The notes under the pieces were generated by a model. That model was not told where the DNA came from and made no database searches. It saw only the letters and a list, made by a program, of their open reading frames with translations. A stretch of 37,515 nt of DNA from a virus: positions 1 to 37,515 of IMG/VR virus record IMGVR_UViG_3300025132_000113; one strand, given 5' to 3'. A program made the position numbers and the translations under genes. Below, one piece after another: positions 17,414 through 23,762 of this stretch. The stretch's first letter is position 1. Each line of letters starts with the position of its first letter.

Positions 17414-19050
17414 TGTTGTTCTTCAGTAGGTTGAGGTTGAGCCATTTCTTGACTCGTAGCAGCAGCATTAGCCAACTTTTGAGGGTCAGCCATGCCCGAC
17501 TGCATTGCTTGTTGCATCATTGCTTGTTGTTGTGCTTGCTCTTGCTCTTGTGCAATCTGTTCTTCAGTCTTAATAAGACCGTTTAACTCCATGCCCATAG
17601 ATGATGCAAGCCTTCTAATCAATTCGCTAGTGTCAACAAACGTACCTATTCCTTCAGGGCCAATTGTTTGTTGAAGTATTTGCATAAATCTTGCAGTTTT
17701 CTCAAGGTCGTTTGATCTGCCTAACGCTCTTAAACCAACTGATATAACTGGCTTAACAAGGTCATTAGGTAGCGTTGGAAGCTTGCCTCTTCTTGTTAGT
17801 AATACAAGCTTTCTTGCAATGTATGGACGGACAAGTTCTTGTGAAAGTATTGAGAATACAGACCCCAATGAGGCTTCAATTTCGTTGATCAAAATTCTGT
17901 TTTCTTCCGCAGTAACCCTCTCCGCATCTCTTGGAGAATGAAGCATGAAACTTTTTGAAAGCCTTGCTTCTACTGTTGCCAAGCTCTGAAGAGCCACCTG
18001 CATGTCGTTACCTTTATCGGTTCTGATCGTAAAGACATCATCAGGATTACCAGCTAGATATGCACCATTAGCTGCCTCTGCCAGCTTCTTAGGATTAACA
18101 ACACTACTAGGTTTAACAAGGTGTTTAGTCTGTGCTGCGATTAATGCACCTTCTGTGATGGCCTGACTTAAGGCTTCTGCTGTTCTTAAATCAGCTAGGC
18201 ATACAGCTTCTATATATGAAGGCGAATAACTTTCGCTATCCGTCCTATACATCCTTAATGGCAAGAATGGACTCTCATCTTTCGGTGCTGATCCTCTTTG
18301 TCCCTCAACCTCTACCCCTTTAACTTCTTGATACCAGTGAACTTTATTGTTCTCCCAATAAACATGTGTATAAACTTCAATGTTTTTCTGGTAATCAGGA
18401 GATTCTTCCCCTGGGATTACTCCTTTAATTTCACCATCTTCATCAACAAGCATTTGCTTTACTGCTTCTGGCAAAGCCTGATAACCAATCTTTTCACAGA
18501 TCACACATTCAAGAGGGTTGCCAATAGCATCTCTCTTTAGAACATATTTCCTCATCGGAAAACATTTCAGCCCATCTTTCTCTATATAAATAAGGGCGTT
18601 TCCATAGACCACTAAATGAGTTAATGCCTCTTGAATCGCTAGTCGGTCATTGGAAGTTTCAACATCATTCAATACAACTCTTTCTAACCTTGCTAACCCT
18701 AAATCAAATTCAGTTTTCTGTTTCGCTAGTTCTTCTGGTTGTGCGCCTGCTTGCAGCATTTGTTGTTGCTGCGTTGCCAGTTTTATTTCATCAATTGTCA
18801 ATCTAAATATCTGTTCTGTTGGAGGTAGTAATGATAAAAGTAATTTGGCAACAATTGTCTGGACACCTTTCTGGCCTACTCCATTCCAAGGATTTCGTTG
18901 AATGGAATTATCTCTTTGACCAAAGCCATCATCTCTAACGAGATAAGGCAGAGTAAAACTTGCACAGGTGTCACCTTTCTCAACTTGTGCATTGCGTTCT
19001 GATTCGAGCGCTTTATATGTGGCAGCGCAATTGCCTGTTCGTAGTTTCAT
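17410..19050 (-). CDS. Portal (head-tail connector) protein, gp8-like (546 aa)
   Basis: Dodecameric portal at the packaging vertex; T7 gp8 is 536 aa. Recognisable blocks: GDTCASFTLPYLVRDD near residue 30, NPWNGVGQKGVQTIVAKLLLSLLPP (residues about 53-77), ALTHLVVYGNALIYIE, and SKSFMLHSPRDAERVTAEENRILINEIEASLGSVFSILSQEL in the second half, the standard portal signature. The C-terminus is glutamine-rich (EQEQAQQQAMMQQAMQ), as is common in this family. It abuts the upstream 158-aa gene and overlaps the scaffold by 4 bases. Confidence 0.95.
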   Translation of the reverse strand: MKLRTGNCAATYKALESERNAQVEKGDTCASFTLPYLVRDDGFGQRDNSIQRNPWNGVGQKGVQTIVAKLLLSLLPPTEQIFRLTIDEIKLATQQQQMLQAGAQPEELAKQKTEFDLGLARLERVVLNDVETSNDRLAIQEALTHLVVYGNALIYIEKDGLKCFPMRKYVLKRDAIGNPLECVICEKIGYQALPEAVKQMLVDEDGEIKGVIPGEESPDYQKNIEVYTHVYWENNKVHWYQEVKGVEVEGQRGSAPKDESPFLPLRMYRTDSESYSPSYIEAVCLADLRTAEALSQAITEGALIAAQTKHLVKPSSVVNPKKLAEAANGAYLAGNPDDVFTIRTDKGNDMQVALQSLATVEARLSKSFMLHSPRDAERVTAEENRILINEIEASLGSVFSILSQELVRPYIARKLVLLTRRGKLPTLPNDLVKPVISVGLRALGRSNDLEKTARFMQILQQTIGPEGIGTFVDTSELIRRLASSMGMELNGLIKTEEQIAQEQEQAQQQAMMQQAMQSGMADPQKLANAAATSQEMAQPQPTEEQQ

Positions 19051-19527
19051 TTAACCTCCGAGGTTGACACCTACACCGCCTTCCCTTTCGGAGAAGCCGA
19101 CACGTAGATCTTTTGTAGGTGAGTTATATCTAGCTTGATTACCTTCTCCTTTCCTTGATGGATCTTTACCAGCCATAGGAACTTTCTTTTTCTTCTTGTC
19201 CTTTGTTGCTAACACCTGTAAAGACTGACTAACAGATTGATTGACTCTGTTCTGCTGTTCAATCCTAGCTTTCTCTGCTGCGTAGCTTGCTTGTTGAGAT
19301 GCTCTGGCTGCTGCAAAATTAGCAGTGGCTTCATTCTGTCCTGCAACAATAGTTTCTTGTGCCTTGTTTAAATTTGAAAGAGTAGTTTCTTGTTCAGCCG
19401 CTTTGATTTCTAACAAAGCATTGTTGTCATCAATAATCTGTTGATTATCTATAGCAAGTTGATCAAGCCTTGCTTGTTCTTTAGCAGCCGCCCTAGCGGC
19501 CCTTCTTCTTCTCCCTCCACCACACAT
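19051..19527 (-). CDS. Small Met-Cys protein 3 (158 aa), unknown function
   Basis: One of three tandem small proteins just upstream of the portal. It starts MCGGGRRRRAARAAAKEQ, then forms a long alanine/glutamine-rich, probably coiled-coil helix (residues about 20-110, with ATANFAAARASQQASYAAEKAR), then a lysine cluster (KDKKKKK) and a glycine-rich end with DLRVGF and GVGVNLGG. The same plan (MC start, helical middle, basic patch, short L-x-V...N-L tail) recurs in the next two genes. The stop abuts the portal start. Function unknown; a minor virion or connector role is guessed from position. Confidence 0.8.
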   Translation of the reverse strand: MCGGGRRRRAARAAAKEQARLDQLAIDNQQIIDDNNALLEIKAAEQETTLSNLNKAQETIVAGQNEATANFAAARASQQASYAAEKARIEQQNRVNQSVSQSLQVLATKDKKKKKVPMAGKDPSRKGEGNQARYNSPTKDLRVGFSEREGGVGVNLGG

Positions 19528-19530
19528 GAT

Positions 19531-19941
19531 CTATACCCCCAAGTTAAGTGTTGAACCTGCTGAGTTAGCAGTGCCACCTTTAGAAACTTTTAGTGTTCCT
19601 TTAGTGTCTTCCTTTTTCTTTTTCTTAATTGATTCTGTTACCTGTGCATTTACGGGATCACTTTGAGTTGTTGTAACTGAATACGTTGGCTTGTTAATTG
19701 GCATGTTGGCTAGTTGTGCTGCTGCTGCTGCTCGATCAGCCGCTAATGAATCTCTTAAAGTTGCTGCGTTTGTATTGGCAGTATCAATTTGAGCTTGTAA
19801 AGAGTTTGCAAATTTTTCATTAGTGTCTGCTGAAGTCTTTAAAAAATTATCAATTCTTGTTTGACTAGCATCAATATCTTCTTGGCTACGACCAACGTAT
19901 TTAATCTCTGGGGCTTTTGGTTTGCTGAAAATGTTGCACAT
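19531..19941 (-). CDS. Small Met-Cys protein 2 (136 aa), unknown function
   Basis: Starts MCNIFSKPKAPEI and continues with a polar helix containing SLQAQIDTANTNAATLRDSLAADRAAAAAQLANMP, followed by a lysine patch (KKKKKEDTKGTLKVSKGG) and the ending STLNLGV. It shares its plan with the genes on either side, from which it is separated by gaps of 3-4 bases. Probably a diverged tandem paralogue. No transmembrane segment or enzymatic motif is visible. Confidence 0.8.
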   Translation of the reverse strand: MCNIFSKPKAPEIKYVGRSQEDIDASQTRIDNFLKTSADTNEKFANSLQAQIDTANTNAATLRDSLAADRAAAAAQLANMPINKPTYSVTTTQSDPVNAQVTESIKKKKKEDTKGTLKVSKGGTANSAGSTLNLGV

Positions 19942-19945
19942 GATC

Positions 19946-20353
19946 TTAGTAGGTAGTGAGGTTGGTGTTTAATCCAGTGCCTTTGCCCTGGGTAGCTTTT
20001 GATTTTCTTCTTACTTTTAAGCTATTTCTTCCTTTTGGTTTCCCTTGGCTTTGATCTCTATCTCTTCCAACAACAGGTGCTTGCGCTGTCTTCTCTGGTG
20101 GTGGTGCGCCTATTAAGTTAGCCATCCTTGCGGCATTAGCTCTTACATCATTTGCTTGTTCGATTCTAAAATCTCTTGCTTCCGTTAATACTTGTTGTTG
20201 TGATGCTAATGCAGAATTTAATTCACCCTGCTTAATCATTGCAGTACTGTTTTGAGTTTGCTGCATAGCGGCAATCTGTAAATCCAAATGATCATCGTAA
20301 GAATCAGTCTCAGGGATTTCGATTGTGGCTCTACTGCCTCCACCACCGCACAT
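19946..20353 (-). CDS. Small Met-Cys protein 1 (135 aa), unknown function
   Basis: Starts MCGGGGSRATIEIPETDSYDDHLDLQIAAMQQ, then a glutamine/alanine-rich helix (NSALASQQQVLTEARDFRIEQANDVRANAARMANLIG), a proline stretch (PPPEKTAQAP), a basic patch (NSLKVRRKSK) and the ending GTGLNTNLTTY. Related in plan to the two following genes. It begins immediately after the stop of the 63-aa gene. Likely a virion-associated or assembly protein by location; not otherwise identified. Confidence 0.8.
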   Translation of the reverse strand: MCGGGGSRATIEIPETDSYDDHLDLQIAAMQQTQNSTAMIKQGELNSALASQQQVLTEARDFRIEQANDVRANAARMANLIGAPPPEKTAQAPVVGRDRDQSQGKPKGRNSLKVRRKSKATQGKGTGLNTNLTTY

Positions 20354-20545
20354 TTAGATCACCTCCAAATTAACTTGATCAGTTTTTTGCTCTTCAAGAA
20401 GCATCTTTAAATAGGCGACAACCTCTTGCTGTCCGATCATTACATCAAGTTCTCGATGGGTCATAGACCTAAGAGGATTACTTGGAAAAGTATCCTCTAA
20501 TTTCTTGATTAAAGTTTCAGTAACAAGAGGCTCAAACACCTGCAA
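20354..20545 (-). CDS. Small acidic-helical protein opening the late block (63 aa), unknown
   Basis: First gene of the virion block. The frame can start at TTG 20545 or GTG 20539; both lie at or inside the end of a motif 1 dyad (20540-20553), so the exact start is uncertain and ATG is absent from the first 27 codons. The protein is mostly helical (LVTETLIKKLEDTF, RELDVMIGQQEVVAYLKMLLEEQK). The stop abuts the next ATG. The block from here to the capsid is tightly packed, so this gene is probably real despite its odd start. Function not recognised. Confidence 0.65.
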   Translation of the reverse strand: MQVFEPLVTETLIKKLEDTFPSNPLRSMTHRELDVMIGQQEVVAYLKMLLEEQKTDQVNLEVI

Positions 20546-20553
20546 CTATGCAG
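20540..20553 (-). promoter_or_regulatory. Motif 1 dyad at the head of the virion block
   Basis: CTGCA-ACTA-TGCAG on the plus strand (minus CTGCATAGTTGCAG), preceded on the minus strand by CCGATAAACTGATAATGTT, again with GATAA boxes. It lies between the exonuclease stop and the first structural gene and overlaps that gene's possible start codons. Confidence 0.55.
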
Positions 20554-20560
20554 AACATTA

Positions 20561-21307
20561 TCAGTTTATCGGTGGATTCCAAATTAGGGGAGTATTAGTT
20601 TTTAAGTTGTATTCTCCTTGCCTTAATATTCGAGCGCATCTTGCTTGACTTAAAGCAAATCTTTCATCAAATCCTGCCTTCTCATAAGCAGCCAAAACGC
20701 TGTGCCACATATCATTTTCATTTTTACATTTAGCAAGTATTTTACTAGCGCCTACTTTCCCACATTTTTTTAAGCCAGGATAAGAATCTGTTGTATCTCC
20801 AGATAAAACTTGTGTAAAGAAAGCATGATCGGCTGCATATTTTGATACTTCTATCATTTCTCCACCCCTGAGATGCAGTCCAGGGATAGTCAACATGTCC
20901 TTATCTTCAGAGACAATTACATCATTTGGACAATACAAAACACCCATAACATCATCACCTTCTACACCTTCTAAAGCAGCAGAAGGAAACTTCTCTTGCA
21001 GTTTCTTTTTAAACTCTGCGTAGCCTGCTGGAATTGATCTTAATTTCTTTTTTCGATCACTTTTGTAGGTATCCCAAACGTCATAACGAAAGCTTTTACC
21101 CTGACCCCAACAAAGAACTAACCCATACTCAGGTAATAGATCATTAATTATGTGTAGCTGGTCAGTAAAGTTAGCTAACGCCTCTTGATAATCAATGGTG
21201 TAATGCCATGTATCAGGGTGATTTTCTGGATCCCATAATGTATAATTTTCTGTTGCAAATGCAGCTTTAATAGAGAATAATTCTGCATCAATTAATGCCA
21301 TCTTCAT
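20561..21307 (-). CDS. FEN-type 5'-3' exonuclease, T7 gp6-like (248 aa)
   Basis: Flap-endonuclease superfamily nuclease that would remove RNA primers or resect DNA ends. Visible metal-binding motifs: LEGVEGDDVMGVL (Glu116, Asp118, Asp119), IVSEDKDMLTIPG (Asp135, Asp137), and VLSGDTTDSYPGLKKCGKVGASKIL (Asp171, Asp174, followed by the helix-hairpin-helix loop). The first motif (MALIDAELFSIKAAFA) carries Asp7. About 50 residues shorter than T7 gp6 (300 aa). In T7 this enzyme works with the phage replisome; no phage polymerase is visible here, so it may act with host enzymes or in recombination. Last gene of the DNA metabolism block. Confidence 0.9.
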   Translation of the reverse strand: MKMALIDAELFSIKAAFATENYTLWDPENHPDTWHYTIDYQEALANFTDQLHIINDLLPEYGLVLCWGQGKSFRYDVWDTYKSDRKKKLRSIPAGYAEFKKKLQEKFPSAALEGVEGDDVMGVLYCPNDVIVSEDKDMLTIPGLHLRGGEMIEVSKYAADHAFFTQVLSGDTTDSYPGLKKCGKVGASKILAKCKNENDMWHSVLAAYEKAGFDERFALSQARCARILRQGEYNLKTNTPLIWNPPIN

Positions 21308-21308
21308 A

Positions 21309-21527
21309 TCATCTTTCTCCTACAACAATAACTCTTACATTTGGATGCTCTTTAGAAAGATCAGCAACAGCTTTTCTTTTGGCTTCGGCTGCATTAGTTG
21401 CAGTAACTAAGATTTCAGCACTTCCATTTCTCATCTTTGGAGAGTTATATCGCACACGAAAAAGTTTATGATCACCTAAAAAAGGATCACGAAAGGTAGC
21501 TGGAATTGTTTTTCCCATGTTGTTCAT
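21309..21527 (-). CDS. Small protein of unknown function (72 aa)
   Basis: A compact alpha/beta-looking protein with LFRVRYNSPKMRNGSAEILVTATNAAEAKRKAVADL, reminiscent of small domains that recur in phage replication blocks, though I assign no family. Two starts are possible: ATG 21527 (MNNMGK) or ATG 21518 (MGKTIP). The gene overlaps the one upstream by 41 or 32 bases, which is long but within the packed pattern of this block. It ends 1 base before the exonuclease start. Confidence 0.65.
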   Translation of the reverse strand: MNNMGKTIPATFRDPFLGDHKLFRVRYNSPKMRNGSAEILVTATNAAEAKRKAVADLSKEHPNVRVIVVGER

Positions 21528-21708
21528 TAAATGTTTTTAGATCTCTAAAGTTAAAGTCTTGAAATTCTGGATGTTCTTTGAAAAAATTATCTGTTGGCAA
21601 ATGCGCTTGAGTATTCCCCTTATTGAATTGAGCGATAGACCATTTCCCACTGAGAAGCCCACGTTCTAAAATTCTTATTAACTGGGAATCGTCGATTAAC
21701 TTGTCCAT
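21487..21708 (-). CDS. Small protein of unknown function (73 aa)
   Basis: Polar protein with LIDDSQLIRILERGLLSGKWSIAQFN and a C-terminal HPEFQDFNFRDLKTFNEQHGKNN. The ATG at 21708 overlaps the stop of the upstream 148-aa gene by one base, a clean coupling that supports it. No domain recognised. Confidence 0.7.
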   Translation of the reverse strand: MDKLIDDSQLIRILERGLLSGKWSIAQFNKGNTQAHLPTDNFFKEHPEFQDFNFRDLKTFNEQHGKNNSSYLS

Positions 21709-22154
21709 CAGTTCCCTCCTTTGAGCGCTCGGTTAGACCTAAAAGTTTTGTAAGCCTGTTTGTTTTCTTTATCTGGTGGTTCATAATTGGATACTGGCTT
21801 AGGTGGCATTAAGGCCAATTGATTTGGGACAGGTTGACACATTTGAGGAAGAGTTTCTTTAAATCCCCAACTTCTATTAGGCTTTCCGTTCTCAACCCTG
21901 TAAAGAAATGTCATTAACTCATCCCAAGTGGGATAGCGCAGGAAATCTTTATTAGTTGTTGTCTGAACAAACTGCTCAGAAGCCCATAAGAATTGTTCTT
22001 GACTTACCTCTGGGTAGGCTTGAGAAAAAGAGACAAACTTCAGTTGAGATATTTGAGCCGACCACCGATCAGCTTCCTTTATTCTTAAGTGTGCAGCTAT
22101 CATCTCGGATGCTGCTAAGAATGTTTGGATAGTTAGCTTGCTTTGTTTTGCCAT
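21708..22154 (-). CDS. Unknown protein in the replication block (148 aa)
   Basis: Starts MAKQSKLTIQTFLAASEMIAAHLRIKEADRWSAQISQL and has a helical, tryptophan-containing middle (QEQFLWASEQFVQ, YPTWDELMTFLYRV), followed by a proline-rich linker (PVPNQLALMPPKPVSNYEPP) and a basic end. The layout, a helical N-domain then a disordered basic tail, resembles small phage replication or helicase-loader type proteins. I cannot show that and record it only as a possibility worth testing because no replicase is encoded nearby. It overlaps the upstream gene by 22 bases. Confidence 0.7.
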   Translation of the reverse strand: MAKQSKLTIQTFLAASEMIAAHLRIKEADRWSAQISQLKFVSFSQAYPEVSQEQFLWASEQFVQTTTNKDFLRYPTWDELMTFLYRVENGKPNRSWGFKETLPQMCQPVPNQLALMPPKPVSNYEPPDKENKQAYKTFRSNRALKGGN

Positions 22155-22699
22155 TGCCTTACTGCTTCATTCATGGCTGAATCTTTAGGAGCTAGACCTC
22201 CTTCTGGATTAGGTGTTGGCTCTGGTGCATGATTTAAGTAGCTATATTTTAAAGCTTGCCAACCATGTTCAATGCCAGCCTTAGCCAATTCTTCTTGTAA
22301 GTAAGAAGGCAATCCATATAACCGTTGGACACTCAAAGTAAAAGCATCCTTTGACCAAACAGCTTTGCTCTTTTGCTTAAGCCATCTGCTTTCATTCCAC
22401 CATTTACAGATCAATGGTCGAACATCTATAGCGATGCCATCTAAAACTTCAGCGTCTTCCTTGGCTACATATTTTTCACCTGAAGGAAGTGCTGAGACTC
22501 TTGTTCTTTTAACTTTGTTTGGTTGAATTGGACTTACTTCACAGACTCCGAAAGGCTCACCAACTGATACGCAAACACGTTCCATAGTTGAGAACTTAAA
22601 ACTACAGTCCAAGCACATCCTGACCCTCATATCACACTCTGCGTGTTTACGAGTTTCCATTACTTTGGTATTTGTTTTTCTACATTTTGGGCATTGCAT
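22133..22699 (-). CDS. NrdR-like zinc-ribbon protein (188 aa)
   Basis: The N-terminus has a four-cysteine zinc ribbon, MQCPKCRKTNTKVMETRKHAE then VRMCLDCSFKFSTME (CPKC at 3-6, CLDC about 29-32), closely resembling the ribbon of the NrdR repressor. The NrdR ATP-cone is absent. The rest (residues 60-188) is unfamiliar, with CKWWNESRWLKQKSKAVWSKDAFTLSVQRLYGLP. It may bind DNA or RNA in replication or transcription. One-base overlap with the RusA gene upstream (TAATG) and 22-base overlap with the gene downstream. Confidence 0.7.
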   Translation of the reverse strand: MQCPKCRKTNTKVMETRKHAECDMRVRMCLDCSFKFSTMERVCVSVGEPFGVCEVSPIQPNKVKRTRVSALPSGEKYVAKEDAEVLDGIAIDVRPLICKWWNESRWLKQKSKAVWSKDAFTLSVQRLYGLPSYLQEELAKAGIEHGWQALKYSYLNHAPEPTPNPEGGLAPKDSAMNEAVRQWQNKAS

Positions 22700-23073
22700 T
22701 AGTAAGTTACCTGTAAATGAATGTACGAGTCTTTAGGTTTAGTTTTACTCCATATCCAAACGCCATGAGGCATGATACTTACTCGGTCATCAGACCAAAT
22801 AATACCTTTGCCAGCATCTAAGACAGCGCCACATAAGTTATCGCCGTCATGTCTTGCAGGGCCACCGAAATGGAGGGTAACTTGTTTAACCCTTTCTAAG
22901 GGAGGTGCAGTCCACCACTCCCTCATTTGTGCCTTTAAATCTGCCTGCCATTGTTTATATTCTTTGGACATATATGGAGGCATAGGCTTACCATTTTTCA
23001 CACCAAAGCGAGGTCTTTCTTTACTCTTTAAAGGAACATAAAAAGTAAATTCTGCGACACTATCTTTAATCAA
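22699..23073 (-). CDS. rusA: RusA-type Holliday junction resolvase (124 aa)
   Basis: Dimeric endonuclease resolving four-way junctions. E. coli RusA is 120 aa. Motifs: FYVPLKSKERPRFGVKNGKP near the N-terminus (residues about 11-30), then ARHDGDNLCGAVLDAGKGIIWSDDRV with the acidic set Asp76, Asp78, Asn79, Asp86, Asp95, Asp96, matching the family's D-x-D-N...LD...W-x-DD layout. T7 uses gp3 (endonuclease I) instead, so a RusA family enzyme is a replacement of that function. Overlaps SSB by 4 bases. Confidence 0.92.
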   Translation of the reverse strand: MIKDSVAEFTFYVPLKSKERPRFGVKNGKPMPPYMSKEYKQWQADLKAQMREWWTAPPLERVKQVTLHFGGPARHDGDNLCGAVLDAGKGIIWSDDRVSIMPHGVWIWSKTKPKDSYIHLQVTY

Positions 23074-23702
23074 AATGGAATGTCCTCTTGATTAACTTTG
23101 TTGAGTTGTTCCTGAACATTGGAAGAGTCAACATTCAATGAAGATGGTGTGCCTACTGCTTCAAAGTCTGTTTCTTTATCAGCAAATTCTTCATCAACGC
23201 TAAAGATGTTTGCGTCAGGATCATATTCAACGTGCTTAAGAACTTGAACCCCTTTAAGAAACAAGCCAACACCACATCCACCTTGATCGTAAGGAAAAAT
23301 AGTAAAGGAAATTCTAATGATGCTGCCATTGCCAATAAGCTTTTCTTGATCCCAAGGTCTTAGGTTTGCATCAACTACTTTTGGTGCGCCTAATGGTTCT
23401 CCATTACGACTTAGTTCTTTTCTTTTAAATTTGAATTTGATATAGCCAGTTAGCTGTAATTCTCCTTTGTCATCAGTAAAAGATTCAGGCTCATAAGGAA
23501 GTCCATGTGCTGCTGGCTTCTTTTTGCCATGCGCTTCTGTAAAAGCATTATCAATTGATTTTTGTAGATGCTTGCAGTCCTCTGGCTTGAAGCGCTGACC
23601 GATTGTGTATTCTCTTTGACCGTTAAATTGATTGAGCCTTGGTTCACCCAATACGCAAGCAAAGACTGATTCTCCTTTTGGAGTAGTCATTGACTGTGGC
23701 AT
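23070..23702 (-). CDS. Single-stranded DNA-binding protein, gp2.5/DUF2815-like (210 aa)
   Basis: Probable phage SSB. The body has beta-rich segments with basic and aromatic residues (ELQLTGYIKFKFKRKE, NGSIIRISFTIFPYDQGGCGVGLFLKGVQVLKHV), typical of the T7 gp2.5/DUF2815 group. The C-terminus is acidic and ends QEDIPF, the classic SSB tail used to recruit partners. First gene of the DNA metabolism block; its 60-bp upstream gap contains both a motif 1 half-dyad (23708-23721) and an exact CTCCTA/TAGGAG operator (23737-23752). The ATG at 23702 lies 5 bases from motif 1. Confidence 0.85.
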   Translation of the reverse strand: MPQSMTTPKGESVFACVLGEPRLNQFNGQREYTIGQRFKPEDCKHLQKSIDNAFTEAHGKKKPAAHGLPYEPESFTDDKGELQLTGYIKFKFKRKELSRNGEPLGAPKVVDANLRPWDQEKLIGNGSIIRISFTIFPYDQGGCGVGLFLKGVQVLKHVEYDPDANIFSVDEEFADKETDFEAVGTPSSLNVDSSNVQEQLNKVNQEDIPF

Positions 23703-23707
23703 TTGTT

Positions 23708-23721
23708 GTGTATGTATGCAG
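23708..23721 (-). promoter_or_regulatory. Motif 1 (degenerate) before the SSB operon
   Basis: Plus strand GTGTA-TGTA-TGCAG; minus strand CTGCATACATACAC. One half-site is exact, the other degraded. Preceded on the minus strand by GGTTAAAACCT. It starts the DNA metabolism block and lies 15 bases from the second dyad. Confidence 0.4.
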
Positions 23722-23736
23722 AGGTTTTAACCATAA

Positions 23737-23752
23737 CTCCTAGGATTAGGAG
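23737..23752. promoter_or_regulatory. Motif 2 operator-like dyad, before SSB operon
   Basis: CTCCTA-GGAT-TAGGAG, a perfect 6+4+6 inverted repeat, identical in both arms to the one at 27883-27898. It lies between the RNA polymerase stop and the SSB start. Probable binding site of a dimeric winged-helix regulator. Confidence 0.6.
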
Positions 23753-23762
23753 ACGCAAGCCC

